The translations under genes and the position numbers were made by a program. Shown piece after piece: positions 9,361 to 18,828 of a stretch of 64,000 nt of DNA. The notes under the pieces were generated by a model. The model searched no databases, had not been told where the DNA came from, and was given only the letters and a program-made list of their open reading frames with translations. Origin of the DNA: Clostridium tertium (lineage in GTDB: Bacteria; Bacillota; Clostridia; Clostridiales; Clostridiaceae). Location: NCBI RefSeq assembly GCF_017873245.1, contig NZ_JAGGJY010000015.1, positions 34,331 through 98,330 of the forward strand, given 5' to 3'. Within the stretch, counting starts at the first letter, position 1. Every line of letters begins with the position of its first letter.

Positions 9361-9398
9361 AAAAAGTAATGAATAACTATATGTTATCCACTACTTTT
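9361..9398 (-). terminator. Terminator of the 9407-9967 gene
   Basis: AAGTAGTGGATAAC pairs with GTTATTCATTACTT using two G-U pairs and is followed on the minus strand by seven T. Confidence 0.7.
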
Positions 9399-9406
9399 GA
9401 AATTAC

Positions 9407-9967
9407 TTATTTTATTTTCTCATATATAATTGGATCTACGAATCCAAAAGTAATTTTCCCATTTTTCCTAAAAACCTCACTCACATACATCTTTTCATCT
9501 TCAATCTTTTCTTTTAAAGTAAATTCAGTTTCAGGTGTAAAATTACTAACACTTTCTCCCTCAAAAACCCCATCATTTTCTTTATAAACCATTGGAGTAA
9601 ATTTCTTTGATATCTCTAACTCATTATAATCCATTATTAAATTATCATTATTATTTTTGAATTCTTCTTTACCTATTCCTTTTGGTAACTCATAAGAAGT
9701 TAACACTACTTCATTTTCTTCATTTAAATTAAATAAAAATAGATGTGGTAATATATTTGTAAATTTTCCTTGTTCATAATAACTTTCTTCTATAACAAAA
9801 TATCCATTAAAATTCTTTGGTAAATTCTTTATTTTATTATTACATACACCATTTATATGCTTTGCCTTAGGGTGTATCACTTCACCAGCTGCAAGCTCTC
9901 TATCTATTTGTCCATTATTATTAAAGCTTCCGCATAAATTTTCTATAAACTGTTCTAACTTTTTCAA
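9407..9967 (-). CDS. CpcT/CpeT-like protein of unknown role
   Basis: A 186-residue soluble protein without signal peptide. Its pattern (an opening helix LKKLEQFIENLCGSFNNNGQ, then strands such as GYFVIEESYYEQGKFTNI and FLFNLNEENEVVLTSYELP, and a late F-T-P-E-T-E-F-T-L segment) resembles the CpcT/CpeT chromophore-lyase fold, a beta-barrel family with many non-photosynthetic members of unknown function. This is a weak family call by pattern. Upstream in frame is a GTG at 9976, but AGGGAG is only a few bases from it; the TTG at 9967 is better spaced, so I use that. No partner genes. Confidence 0.55.
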   Translation of the reverse strand: MKKLEQFIENLCGSFNNNGQIDRELAAGEVIHPKAKHINGVCNNKIKNLPKNFNGYFVIEESYYEQGKFTNILPHLFLFNLNEENEVVLTSYELPKGIGKEEFKNNNDNLIMDYNELEISKKFTPMVYKENDGVFEGESVSNFTPETEFTLKEKIEDEKMYVSEVFRKNGKITFGFVDPIIYEKIK

Positions 9968-10206
9968 CGTTACCACTCCCTACATTTAAATAATAAAACT
10001 TAATATTTCATTATATCTTTATATATTCTTTTGAAATATATTCTAAACAAAATATTTAACGTTAAATATATCTATTTCTAAATTAATTATACTGCTTATT
10101 TTTAAGATTATCTCTTTAGAGAACCTCATTTATATGTAATTATTTATTGTTATATGAATTTATCTTTATTATAATTCACTTTCCGAATTATATGAACACT
10201 ATTCAT

Positions 10207-10250
10207 AAAAATAGACTTACCAATAATTCATATTAAAAGTAAGTCCATTC
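10207..10250 (-). terminator. Terminator of the LysM lysozyme gene
   Basis: TGGACTTAC pairs with GTAAGTCTA and is followed on the minus strand by a T-run. Confidence 0.7.
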
Positions 10251-10270
10251 TATTTAATTATTATTGACTA

Positions 10271-11587
10271 TTAATTTATTCTAATTACTTCTCCTGGGTA
10301 TATTAAATTAGGGTCACTTATATTATTTATTTGCGCTAATCTTTCCGTTGTTGTTCCATACCTTTGTGCTATTTCTGATAAAGTGTCTCCCTCTTTTACT
10401 ATATAAGTTGTAGCTGTTCCACCTGATGTGTTTCCTGCTGAACTATTTGAACTAATTTTCAAAACTTGTCCTGGGTATATTAAGTTTGGGTTACTTATAT
10501 TATTTATTTCTGCTAATCTCTCTGTTGTTGTTCCATACCTTTGTGCTATTTCTGATAAAGTGTCTCCCTCTTTTACTGTATAAGTTGTAGCTGCTCCACC
10601 CGAGGTGCTTCCTGTTGAACTATTTGAACTAATTCTTAAAACTTGTCCTGGGTATATTAAATTAGGGTCACTTATATTATTTATTTGTGCTAATCTTTCT
10701 GTTGTTGTTCCGTACCTTTGTGCTATTTCTGATAAAGTATCTCCCTCTTTTACTGTATAAGTTATAGTTGTCCCACCTGATGTATTTCCTGCTGAACTAT
10801 TTGAACTAATTTTCAAAACTTGTCCTGGGTATATTAAATTAGGGTCACTTATATTATTTATTTGTGCTAATCTTTCCGTTGTTGTTCCATACCTCTGTGC
10901 TATTTCTGATAAAGTATCTCCCTCTTTTACTGTATAAGTTATAGTTGTTCCACCTTGATTTATATTTGGAATACTAGTATTTCCTCCTGATATTAATATT
11001 CCATCTGTAAATACATCTAAAGGACAGTATCCACTTATTCCTGGTACAGTTCCTGATTCTGAATATTGAAATCCCACCCAACTATTCCATATAGGATTAT
11101 CTCCAGGTGTTGTAACATCATAATTTGCTATCCATAAAGGATATTTTGATAAGATATTTGTAAGACTTGTCCTAGCAAAGTTAGTATATGTGTATACAAC
11201 AACATCTTTCCCTGTAAGCCTTTTAACTTCTTCTAAAAAGGTTACGCACATATTAGATATCTCAGCTGCTCCGTATCCATCTGATAATTCAATATCTAAA
11301 GCTAATCTACAATTAAAACTTTTTCCCTTTACATAGCTTGAAAAATAATTGGCTTGAGTCTTTGCATCTACTCTTGGCCTAAAGAAATGGTAAAACCCTA
11401 TTAGCATATTATTACTTCTAGCCCCTGAATAATACTCATCGGCTCTAGGATTTAAATAATAGTCACCTTCTGTTGCCTTTATATATACAACTTGAACTCC
11501 ACTATTACTAACTTGATTAAAGTTAACCTCTCCTTGCCAACTTGATATGTCTATTCCTTTGTATTTTCCAGCACTTATTGATTGCAT
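10271..11587 (-). CDS. GH25 lysozyme (SleM-like) with four LysM repeats
   Basis: Muramidase that cleaves the MurNAc-GlcNAc bond of peptidoglycan. Residues 8-205 form the glycoside hydrolase family 25 barrel, with GIDISSWQG at the start (Asp13) and the catalytic pair in LALDIE (Asp98, Glu100). Four near-identical LysM modules follow (core [17 protein letters not shown]), which bind N-acetyl-sugars. There is no signal peptide, as in C. perfringens SleM, a spore enzyme deposited around the cortex; the next gene is SleC-like, so a role in spore cortex breakdown during germination is plausible. The LysM units are almost identical in DNA too (period about 177-180 bp). An autolysin or non-classical export is the alternative. 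Confidence 0.9.
   Translation of the reverse strand: MQSISAGKYKGIDISSWQGEVNFNQVSNSGVQVVYIKATEGDYYLNPRADEYYSGARSNNMLIGFYHFFRPRVDAKTQANYFSSYVKGKSFNCRLALDIELSDGYGAAEISNMCVTFLEEVKRLTGKDVVVYTYTNFARTSLTNILSKYPLWIANYDVTTPGDNPIWNSWVGFQYSESGTVPGISGYCPLDVFTDGILISGGNTSIPNINQGGTTITYTVKEGDTLSEIAQRYGTTTERLAQINNISDPNLIYPGQVLKISSNSSAGNTSGGTTITYTVKEGDTLSEIAQRYGTTTERLAQINNISDPNLIYPGQVLRISSNSSTGSTSGGAATTYTVKEGDTLSEIAQRYGTTTERLAEINNISNPNLIYPGQVLKISSNSSAGNTSGGTATTYIVKEGDTLSEIAQRYGTTTERLAQINNISDPNLIYPGEVIRIN
10280..10955 (-). repeat. Four tandem ~178-bp coding repeats (LysM modules)
   Basis: The phrase CCTGGGTATATTAA recurs at about 10293, 10472, 10647 and 10826, marking four tandem units of 175-180 bp that encode LysM modules. 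Units are nearly identical, so copy number may change by recombination. Confidence 0.9.
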
Positions 11588-11647
11588 ATCATCCTCTCCT
11601 CTAATGTTAAAATTTAAATATTTTAAGATATAATATAATATGCTATC

Positions 11648-11693
11648 ATTCTCATAAATGTAATTGATACGTCACTTAAATATTTATGAGAAT
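11648..11693. repeat. Perfect 12-bp inverted repeat
   Basis: ATTCTCATAAAT (11648-11659) and ATTTATGAGAAT (11682-11693) flank 22 bases in the gap between the SleC-like and lysozyme genes. It could be a weak terminator or an operator; no T-run follows closely. Confidence 0.45.
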
Positions 11694-11790
11694 TATAAAC
11701 ATCTACCTAATCTCCTTTATAATCTTTTAAATTTAACCATCTTAATAGCTAGAATTCAATTATAAAACTTCGATATATAATTTAAATACT

Positions 11791-13608
11791 CTAGTATTTC
11801 ATACCATTATATACTTCTAATATTTTATTCCATGTATATTGTCCTATAATTCCATCTAGTGATAAAGCAAATAATTTTTGAAATGCTACAACAGCTTCTC
11901 TAGTTGCATTACCAAAAATTCCATCTACTGCAACAGTAGGTATCCCAATTTGATTAGATATACTTGCTAAATAGTATTGTACTTCCTTTACTTTTTCTCC
12001 TCTTGAGCCATACTTTAATAAATAACCTGGATACTTTCCATCAAATTTATTATCAGGTACTCCTGGATTACTATTGTCTATATTTTTATAAACTTCAAAT
12101 ACTTTATTCCAAGTAGCTAATCCTACTATTCCATCTGTAGATAACCCAAATAATCTTTGAAATTTTATAATGGCGTCCTTTGTCCCATTACCAAATATCC
12201 CATCTACTGATACATTAGGTATATTATAAGACTTAGAAATTTCACTTAAATAACCTTGAAGCTCTCTTACCTTTTCTCCTCTTGCCCCATATTTCAATAA
12301 GTATCCTGGATACTTACCATCACCCTCTGGTTTTCCAGTTCCTCCTCCATTTCCACCTGATTCACCTATTTCTGGCTCTTGATTTAATTCTGCTAATCTC
12401 TTTACCCCAACATAAATATTAGATATCTTATACCAAGTAGCTCTACCTACAACCCCATCTGGAGTCAAATTGAATACTCTTTGAAACACTTTAACGGAGT
12501 CTTCTGTTTCCTTTCCAAATCTTCCATCTTCAGGATAAATCCTTGGAATAGCTGGAAAATTTTTAGATACTCTATTTAATTGTTCTTGTATTGCTTTAAC
12601 ATTTTCATTTACATCACCTATTCTTAATGAATAACCAGGATATGACTCAGGTACTCCTTCAACATATTCTGCTCTAACTAGTACTTTATCATAACCAAAA
12701 TAATATTTTATTATATCCAAAGCAGACATCCCTGCCTTAGCTAAATCAACAGTACCCCATTGTGATAACCCATCACACTTTACAGTTGTTCCATTACAAT
12801 ATTGGGCAAAAAATGGTGTTTGATTTCCAATTGTTATAATGTACTCGTTAAAAATTTCATCGACTATCTTACTTATATTCTCAAATATATTTCTACCTTT
12901 TACAAAATATTGATCATATGCTGTTGAGTTTGTTACTTGAAATGGATATCCCATATTCCTATACCATTCTGTATAAACTCTATTTAATGCAAAGGAAATT
13001 TGACAATATACATTAGCTCTTATTGCTTCCTCTGGCCAAGTAGGATATATCTCACTAGAAGCAACATTCTTAATATAATCTATAAATCTTACTGTAACAT
13101 TTTCTGCATATGAAGTAGGACTTCCTAAATGTACAGTTATAAATTCAGGTACATATACGTTTCTAAGAACAAAAGGAGCCATTGAGAAACCCATTTCTAT
13201 ATTTTCAGTTGACTTCTCAACACCTTGTTGATCTTGAATAATTATTTCCTCCTGGAGATTTTTTTCCCCTGATTCAATACTTGCCTCTTCCATTTCTATA
13301 TCTTGTATTGAAGTTATTCCATCAAATACACTTACTCCTTCAACAATAACATCTTTATATCCTTCCGCTCTAACCTCTATATTATATAATAAATACGGAT
13401 TTTCACCTTCTTCATAAGGCTCCTGAGATAACTTCCTATCTAAGGTAACTACTGATATTACTTCACTTCTTCCACTTATATCAAATGCATTTTCTTTTTC
13501 ATAAACAATATTCCCTATTTTTGAATTACTAATTCTAATGCTACCGTTCGTAATTGGTAACAAATCTTTTATTCTAAACAATCTTACTAATATATTTCCT
13601 TCTGCCAA
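11791..13608 (-). CDS. SleC-like cortex hydrolase: SpoIID-type domain plus three peptidoglycan-binding domains
   Basis: A 605-residue protein in four parts: an N-terminal beta-rich region (1-115) with carboxypeptidase-regulatory-like strands, a SpoIID/LytB-like domain (about 150-320) with the typical FFAQYCNG and GLSQWGTVDLAKAGMSALD motifs, then three PG_binding_1 modules (about 328-400, 435-510 and 528-603), each with the sequence D-G-x-F-G-x-x-T and Q-x-x-x-x-L-x-x-D-G-x-(V/I)-G-x-x-T-W. SpoIID-type domains cleave glycan strands as lytic transglycosylases, and clostridial SleC combines such a domain with a PG-binding module. Three modules are more than SleC usually has. No signal peptide is visible. 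Adjacent to the SleM-like gene, suggesting joint action on spore cortex. Confidence 0.8.
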   Translation of the reverse strand: MAEGNILVRLFRIKDLLPITNGSIRISNSKIGNIVYEKENAFDISGRSEVISVVTLDRKLSQEPYEEGENPYLLYNIEVRAEGYKDVIVEGVSVFDGITSIQDIEMEEASIESGEKNLQEEIIIQDQQGVEKSTENIEMGFSMAPFVLRNVYVPEFITVHLGSPTSYAENVTVRFIDYIKNVASSEIYPTWPEEAIRANVYCQISFALNRVYTEWYRNMGYPFQVTNSTAYDQYFVKGRNIFENISKIVDEIFNEYIITIGNQTPFFAQYCNGTTVKCDGLSQWGTVDLAKAGMSALDIIKYYFGYDKVLVRAEYVEGVPESYPGYSLRIGDVNENVKAIQEQLNRVSKNFPAIPRIYPEDGRFGKETEDSVKVFQRVFNLTPDGVVGRATWYKISNIYVGVKRLAELNQEPEIGESGGNGGGTGKPEGDGKYPGYLLKYGARGEKVRELQGYLSEISKSYNIPNVSVDGIFGNGTKDAIIKFQRLFGLSTDGIVGLATWNKVFEVYKNIDNSNPGVPDNKFDGKYPGYLLKYGSRGEKVKEVQYYLASISNQIGIPTVAVDGIFGNATREAVVAFQKLFALSLDGIIGQYTWNKILEVYNGMKY

Positions 13609-13715
13609 TCTAATACCCTCTAAAATTATTCTTACTATATTTTACTCTATCAAATTTTAAATGTGCTATAAAGAATGCTAGTTATAAAGATCATAACTCA
13701 CTACTCCGCTTATAA

Positions 13716-14435
13716 TTAGCTTAAGTTTAGTATATTTAAAAAGTTATCTATCTCTTCATTTTCTAGATATATTTGTCCTAATGTTCCATGCTTTAAATCA
13801 ACTTTCTTTAATGAATGAAAGTCAGATCCTGCTGTGTATATTATATTTTTCTTTTTAGCTACATTTATAAAGTACTCTGTCTCATTATCCTTATTTCTAT
13901 AATACTTTGCTTCTATTCCATCAAAATTTAAATTTATTATTTGTTCAAAAACCCCTCTATCAAGTAATGTAGGATGAGCTAAAACTACCTTTACATTATA
14001 ATGATGTAAAAAGTCTATTCCAGCTGAAGTTGATATCTTACCTCCCTCTGATTTAAAACTTAGCTTTCCCTTAAAGTAAATTTGACATGCTTTGAATTTT
14101 CTTGTACATAAATTATTTAAAATCATTTTAAATTCATCACTTTGATATTTATCATCAGTAAAATACCCTAGTATATGAACTTTATTACCTTTAAATCTAG
14201 TTGATAATTCTATCCCAGGTATTACTTTTACACCATGTATTTGACCAACATTAACTGCTTGCTTATTTCCACTTACAGTATTATGATCTGTTAATGCTAT
14301 AATATCTACTCTTCTTTCTTTTGCTAACAATACTATTTCTCCTGGTTTTAGTTCTCCATCTGACTCTGTTGAATGAATATGAAAATCTCCCTTTCTGTAC
14401 ATTTTCTTAATACCTTTTAATTGATTGTACTTCAT
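13716..14435 (-). CDS. PHP-domain metal-dependent phosphoesterase
   Basis: The protein has the PHP signature HIHSTESDG near residue 19, ALTDHNTVSG, IELSTRFKG and a late SDFHS motif, the metal-binding His and Asp residues of the TrpH/YciV group that hydrolyse 3',5'-nucleoside bisphosphates and trim 5' ends of short RNA. At 239 residues it is somewhat shorter than most relatives. Translation may begin at the internal ATG at 14402, because MYRKGDFHIHS is the normal family N-terminus and the first ATG has no Shine-Dalgarno sequence. Confidence 0.88.
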   Translation of the reverse strand: MKYNQLKGIKKMYRKGDFHIHSTESDGELKPGEIVLLAKERRVDIIALTDHNTVSGNKQAVNVGQIHGVKVIPGIELSTRFKGNKVHILGYFTDDKYQSDEFKMILNNLCTRKFKACQIYFKGKLSFKSEGGKISTSAGIDFLHHYNVKVVLAHPTLLDRGVFEQIINLNFDGIEAKYYRNKDNETEYFINVAKKKNIIYTAGSDFHSLKKVDLKHGTLGQIYLENEEIDNFLNILNLS

Positions 14436-14548
14436 AATATCTAAATATATTAGTTTTTGATATACTCTTTATAGAAATTAATATAATCTACATAATAAAA
14501 TGGCTACAATATAGATATGAATACTTATAGATTTAGAAAGGATTTTTA

Positions 14549-15307
14549 ATGAATTATATAGTTTGTGATTTAGAATTTAATCAAAAATATATACCAAGTA
14601 ATACTACTGATAAAAATAATAACGAATCAATTGATAGTACTATGAAACAACTTCCTTTTGAAATAATTCAAATTGGAGCTGTAAAAATTAATGAAAATCT
14701 AGAAATAACATCAAATTTTAATGAACTAATAAGACCTATCGTCTATACTGATATTAATCCTTATGTAGAAAATATAACTAAAATAAATAAAGATATGTTA
14801 TCAAGCTGTGAAACCTTTTCTAATGTTTATAAAAGATTTTTAAATTTTCTAGGTGATGATGAAGCAGTTTTATGTGTATGGGGAAGGTCAGATATAAAAG
14901 AATTTCTAAGAAATATAAAGTTCAATAACTTATCTACTTCACTATTTCCCAGTAAATATATTGATGTTCAAAAACACACATCAAAACTATTTAATATTCA
15001 GAAAGGAAAACAAATTGGATTAAAGACTGCTGTTGAAATGTTAAACATAGATTTTGAAGATAAATTCCATAATGCTTTTTATGATGCGCTTTATACATAT
15101 AAAGTCTTTAAAAAAATTTATAATCCATCCATAATACCTAAGATATATAATGATAGTAATAGAACACATAAAACCAAAGTTAAAATTGATACTGATGCTT
15201 TATTTAAGCAATTTAGTAAGATGTATGATAAAGAAATAACAGCTGAAGAAAAGTCTATGATAAAAACTGCATATAATATGGGACGGACTGGACAGTTTGT
15301 AAAGTAA
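14549..15307 (+). CDS. DEDDh-type 3'-5' exonuclease (KapD/RNase T-like)
   Basis: The N-terminus YIVCDLEFNQ is exonuclease motif I (DxE) of the DEDD superfamily; motif II lies near residue 112 (WGRSDIKEF) and motif III near residue 180 (HNAFYDALYTYKV, H-x4-D). The protein is 252 residues with a C-terminal extension of unknown use. Relatives degrade or trim RNA or single-stranded DNA. AGAAAGGA precedes the ATG. Monocistronic; terminator directly after. Confidence 0.85.
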   Translation: MNYIVCDLEFNQKYIPSNTTDKNNNESIDSTMKQLPFEIIQIGAVKINENLEITSNFNELIRPIVYTDINPYVENITKINKDMLSSCETFSNVYKRFLNFLGDDEAVLCVWGRSDIKEFLRNIKFNNLSTSLFPSKYIDVQKHTSKLFNIQKGKQIGLKTAVEMLNIDFEDKFHNAFYDALYTYKVFKKIYNPSIIPKIYNDSNRTHKTKVKIDTDALFKQFSKMYDKEITAEEKSMIKTAYNMGRTGQFVK

Positions 15308-15345
15308 TTTTATATTAGTGCCTATATTAAATTATAAAAAAAATA

Positions 15346-15379
15346 AAAATCTGCTATAAAATCCTTATAGCAGATTTTT
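15346..15379. terminator. Bidirectional terminator
   Basis: Perfect arms AAAAATCTGCTATA/TATAGCAGATTTTT shared by the convergent exonuclease and RpiR-type regulator genes. Confidence 0.9.
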
Positions 15380-15380
15380 A

Positions 15381-16181
15381 TTAATTATTAATAATCGCAT
15401 TAATAGTAGTTTGCATCTTGTTACTTAAATTAATATCCTTTAACAACACCATAGATATTAAATCCAGGAGATACATAGCAGAAAACTGTGTATTAATGAA
15501 TCTACTCCTATCTACAAAATTAGGATTATACACTATAAACTTTATATCTGAATACTTGCTTACTGTACTCCCCTCAAAGCCTGTAATAGATACTGTCTTT
15601 GCCCCATTTTCCTTAGACTTTCTTAAAGAGTGTATTACTTCCTGTGTTTCTCCAGATATAGAAATTCCTATCACCAAATCATTTTCTGACACAATTGAAC
15701 TATTTATAATCATCATATGGGAATCTGAAATACAGTGTACATTAAATCCCATTCTTAAAAGCCTTTGCATCATTTCTTTACATGTTAATCCAGAACTACC
15801 AACCCCGTAAATATAAATATTCTTCGCTTTCTTTATTTCATTTACCACTTTGAATATTTCCTCTTTATCTATTAACATTTTAGTTCTTTCTATAACTTCG
15901 TTATAATATTGATATGTATATGAGAAAATGCCATCTTCATCATTTATCGGTAATTCTACTTTATTTGATCCAAGCTTTATTTTCATATCTACAAAGCTAT
16001 CACATCCAATTTTCTTAGCAAACCTTGTTATTGTTGCTCCTGATGTTCCTATTTCTTTAGCTAAATCAGTAATATTTATATTTTTAATTTTATCGCCATG
16101 CTGCATAATATAATCTGCTATATCCTTTTCCTTATCGGAAAACTCATTATATTTTCTTTGTACCTCGCATAAAATATCCAC
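15381..16181 (-). CDS. MurR/RpiR family transcriptional regulator
   Basis: A 266-residue regulator: N-terminal HTH_6 domain (residues 1-77, with NITDLAKEIGTSGATITRFAKKIG as helix-turn-helix) and C-terminal SIS sugar-phosphate-binding domain (about 105-240, with IYIYGVGSSG and VIGISISGETQEV). Family members sense phosphorylated amino sugars. It lies immediately downstream of nanE and the PTS gene but behind a terminator, so it is a likely local regulator of amino-sugar uptake with its own promoter in 16182-16408. The ligand (perhaps ManNAc-6-P) is inferred from neighbours. Confidence 0.9.
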   Translation of the reverse strand: MDILCEVQRKYNEFSDKEKDIADYIMQHGDKIKNINITDLAKEIGTSGATITRFAKKIGCDSFVDMKIKLGSNKVELPINDEDGIFSYTYQYYNEVIERTKMLIDKEEIFKVVNEIKKAKNIYIYGVGSSGLTCKEMMQRLLRMGFNVHCISDSHMMIINSSIVSENDLVIGISISGETQEVIHSLRKSKENGAKTVSITGFEGSTVSKYSDIKFIVYNPNFVDRSRFINTQFSAMYLLDLISMVLLKDINLSNKMQTTINAIINN

Positions 16182-16408
16182 TTAATATCCTCCATAATCT
16201 AATATATATTAGCCTTCTTATGCTATAACTTATATTATATTTTAATTAAACATAATTAAGGTAATTACCCCAAACCATAAAATATATGACTTCAATTACA
16301 TAACTGCATCTAAAGGTATGAAGTAATCAATTTATTTTTGCACTAATAATATTAAAACATTAATTTAAGTATATATATTAGAATAACATTAAAATAAGCT
16401 AAATAAAA

Positions 16409-16434
16409 GAGGTAGAGATTTATGTCTCTACCTC
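16409..16434 (-). terminator. Terminator of the PTS-nanE operon
   Basis: Perfect arms GAGGTAGAGA/TCTCTACCTC followed by CTTTTATTT on the minus strand, just after the nanE stop. Confidence 0.85.
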
Positions 16435-16441
16435 GCAAGTA

Positions 16442-17095
16442 TTATAATGCTTTTAAAATTTCATCATTGAATTTCTTTGTAATTAATTGTGGTCTTGTTA
16501 TTGCACTACCAACTACAACAGCACAAGCTCCTTTTTCTAAAGCAAGTCTTGCCTTTTCAGGAGTATCGAAGTTTCCTTCTGCTATTACTTCTGATTTACA
16601 ATCTTTTATTAAAGCTTCTAACACTTCAAAATTATTCATTCCCTTAGAATGTTCTGTATATCCAACTAAAGTAGTTCCAACATAATGGAATCCTAACTCT
16701 CCAGCTCTTAAGCCTTCTTCTATAGTTGATATATCTGCCATAAATTTTTGAGAAGGATACTTTTTAAAGATTTCCTTTAAAAATTCTTCATCTTGATTTA
16801 TTGTAGCATCTAAAGCTATAACATCAGCTCCGGCTTCAACAAGCTCATCAACTTCCTTCATTGTTGGAGTTATATATGGCTTCATATTTTCATAATCTAT
16901 TTTTATTATACCTATTACAGGTAAATCAACTTCTTTCTTTATAGCAACAATATCTTGAACACTATTGGCTCTTATACCTATAGCTCCACCTTCCTTAGCT
17001 GCTACAGCCATTCTACTCATTATATAAGAGCTATGTAGTGGTTCATTTTCTAGTGCTTGACATGATACGATTAATCCTCTATCTATTACTTTCAC
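16442..17095 (-). CDS. nanE: N-acetylmannosamine-6-phosphate 2-epimerase
   Basis: NanE converts ManNAc-6-phosphate to GlcNAc-6-phosphate, joining sialic acid or ManNAc catabolism to the GlcNAc pathway. The 217-residue TIM-barrel contains family landmarks: the N-terminal [70 protein letters not shown] and [11 protein letters not shown], with final [12 protein letters not shown] phosphate-binding segment. It follows the PTS gene by 5 bases, so the two form an operon. No nanA or nanK is present here, so the sugar is probably delivered already phosphorylated by the PTS. Confidence 0.97.
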   Translation of the reverse strand: MKVIDRGLIVSCQALENEPLHSSYIMSRMAVAAKEGGAIGIRANSVQDIVAIKKEVDLPVIGIIKIDYENMKPYITPTMKEVDELVEAGADVIALDATINQDEEFLKEIFKKYPSQKFMADISTIEEGLRAGELGFHYVGTTLVGYTEHSKGMNNFEVLEALIKDCKSEVIAEGNFDTPEKARLALEKGACAVVVGSAITRPQLITKKFNDEILKAL

Positions 17096-17100
17096 TCTTA

Positions 17101-18591
17101 TTACTCTCTCCCTATAATTTCATTTATTTTTTGCTTTAATGGATCTGCTTTTGCTCCAAATATTGCTTGAATTCCGCCTTTAACTTCTAAAACAGCAGTT
17201 GCTCCTAAAGCTTTAATTCTATCCTTATCTACTTTACTTACATCTTTTACAGCTACTCTTAATCTTGTTATACATGCATCAACATCATCTAAATTTTCTT
17301 CTCCGCCTAATGCTTCTAAAATTTGAGTTGCTGTTTCATTCATACTATCTTTTGTTACAACCTTAACTTCTTCACTATCTGCTTCTCTACCTGGAGTCAT
17401 AACATTAAACTTAGTTATTAAGAATCTAAATGTGAAGTAGTATAATGCAAACCAAATTACTCCTACTATTAATACATATATCCAGTTTGTTTTATCATTG
17501 CCTTGAAGAACTCCAAATAATGTGAAGTCTATTAATCCACCAGAGAATGTATTACCAATTGATATATTTAGTATATCCGCTATAAAGAATGATAATCCAT
17601 CAAAGAATGCGTGAACTACATATAACCATGGTGCAACGAATAAGAACATGAACTCGATTGGCTCAGTTATACCTGTAACAAATGATGTTATTGCTGCTCC
17701 TAAGAATAATCCACCAACTAATTTTCTCTTTGCTTTAGGTACACAATGATACATAGCTAAGCATGCTGCTGGTAATCCAAACATCATTGTAGCAAAACGT
17801 CCTGCAAAGAATCTTGTTCCTTCTGTAAATAATCCAGTATGGTTTGGATCAGCTAATTGTGCAAAGAATATATTCTGAGCTCCTGTAACAGTTTGACCTG
17901 CAACTGTTGCAATTCCACCTAATTCTGTGTACCAGAATAATGGGTAAATCATATGATGTAATCCAACGGCTCCTGTTAATCTTAGCAAGAATCCATATAA
18001 GAAAGTTCCTATTGGTCCTAATCCAGCTATTGCATTACCTGCTGAAACTAACCAGCCTTGGAATGTTGGCCATATTAAGAAGAATATTGCCCCAATAAAA
18101 ATTGCTGAGAATGAAGAAACTATTGGTACAAATCTTGACCCTCCAAAGAATCCTAAAACTGCTGGTAATTGAATGTTTCCATATTTATTATGAAGATATG
18201 ATACCGTTAATCCAATTACTATAGCTCCAACAACACCAGTATCTATTGATTCAACTGCTGGGTTAAAAGCTGTAATCATTCCTTTTATTGAAGCATTCAT
18301 AACTAAGAATGAAACTGCACCTGCTAGACCAGCAGTACCTTTATCTTTCTTAGCAAGACCCACAGAAAGACCTATACACATAATAAGTGCTAAGTTAGAA
18401 AATACTACATCTCCTGCAGATGACATAATTGAGAAAATTCCTTGTAACCAAGAAATATTTAAGAATGGATAAGCTTGTACGGTATTAGGGTTTGATAAAG
18501 CTCCCCCTATACCAAGTAATAAACCAGCTGCTGGTAATATAGCAATTGGTAACATAAAGGCTTTTCCAATTTTTTGTAACTGTTTAAACAT
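17101..18591 (-). CDS. PTS sugar transporter subunit IICB, glucose/GlcNAc superfamily
   Basis: A phosphotransferase permease that imports and phosphorylates a hexose. The IIC membrane part (about 1-385) begins [22 protein letters not shown] and has the GITEPIEF signature of the glucose/GlcNAc group; the IIB domain (about 410-490) has the phosphorylated Cys in [12 protein letters not shown]. No IIA domain is fused, so a IIA from elsewhere is needed. Cotranscribed with nanE five bases away, which suggests N-acetylmannosamine (or GlcNAc) as the substrate. Known PTS ManNAc routes give ManNAc-6-P directly, the substrate of NanE. Upstream carries a repeated 16-bp element. Confidence 0.92.
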   Translation of the reverse strand: MFKQLQKIGKAFMLPIAILPAAGLLLGIGGALSNPNTVQAYPFLNISWLQGIFSIMSSAGDVVFSNLALIMCIGLSVGLAKKDKGTAGLAGAVSFLVMNASIKGMITAFNPAVESIDTGVVGAIVIGLTVSYLHNKYGNIQLPAVLGFFGGSRFVPIVSSFSAIFIGAIFFLIWPTFQGWLVSAGNAIAGLGPIGTFLYGFLLRLTGAVGLHHMIYPLFWYTELGGIATVAGQTVTGAQNIFFAQLADPNHTGLFTEGTRFFAGRFATMMFGLPAACLAMYHCVPKAKRKLVGGLFLGAAITSFVTGITEPIEFMFLFVAPWLYVVHAFFDGLSFFIADILNISIGNTFSGGLIDFTLFGVLQGNDKTNWIYVLIVGVIWFALYYFTFRFLITKFNVMTPGREADSEEVKVVTKDSMNETATQILEALGGEENLDDVDACITRLRVAVKDVSKVDKDRIKALGATAVLEVKGGIQAIFGAKADPLKQKINEIIGRE

Positions 18592-18611
18592 TTATATGCC
18601 TCCTCTATTAT

Positions 18612-18695
18612 TGAAAATTATTTTTATATTTTTTTATTGTTGAAAACCTTTTTCTTTTGAATACATTTACATATTAACATGAAAATTATTTTTAT
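18612..18695. promoter_or_regulatory. Putative operator: 16-bp direct repeat upstream of the PTS gene
   Basis: TGAAAATTATTTTTAT occurs exactly at 18612-18627 and again at 18680-18695 in the 5' region of the PTS-nanE operon; the second copy extends to TTCA, giving a TGAA...TTCA half-dyad. An RpiR-type regulator encoded by the locus is the obvious candidate binder. AT-richness makes chance repeats easier, so confidence is modest. Confidence 0.35.
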
Positions 18696-18795
18696 TCAAG
18701 TATTTTTTTTAAAATTTTTTTCACACATTATTGTGCATATTTTCTCTTTATAATTATATTTTGATATTACACTGTTTATTATTCAAAAAAATAAA

Positions 18796-18821
18796 ACCGC
18801 ATCACATTTAATGATACGGTT
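18796..18821 (-). terminator. Terminator of the chbG gene
   Basis: AACCGCATCA/TGATACGGTT stem followed on the minus strand by TTTTATTTTTTT. Confidence 0.8.
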
Positions 18822-18828
18822 CTAAGTT

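Noticed and set aside
10280..10955. Regular tandem repeats as a CRISPR array
   Set aside because: The 178-bp units are translated LysM modules in one frame, not short repeats with unique spacers, and no cas gene is present.
18812..18822. TGATACGGTTC resembles the attachment core TGGTACGGTTC
   Set aside because: It is one arm of the chbG terminator, there is no palindrome or duplicated flank, and no cassette gene is near.
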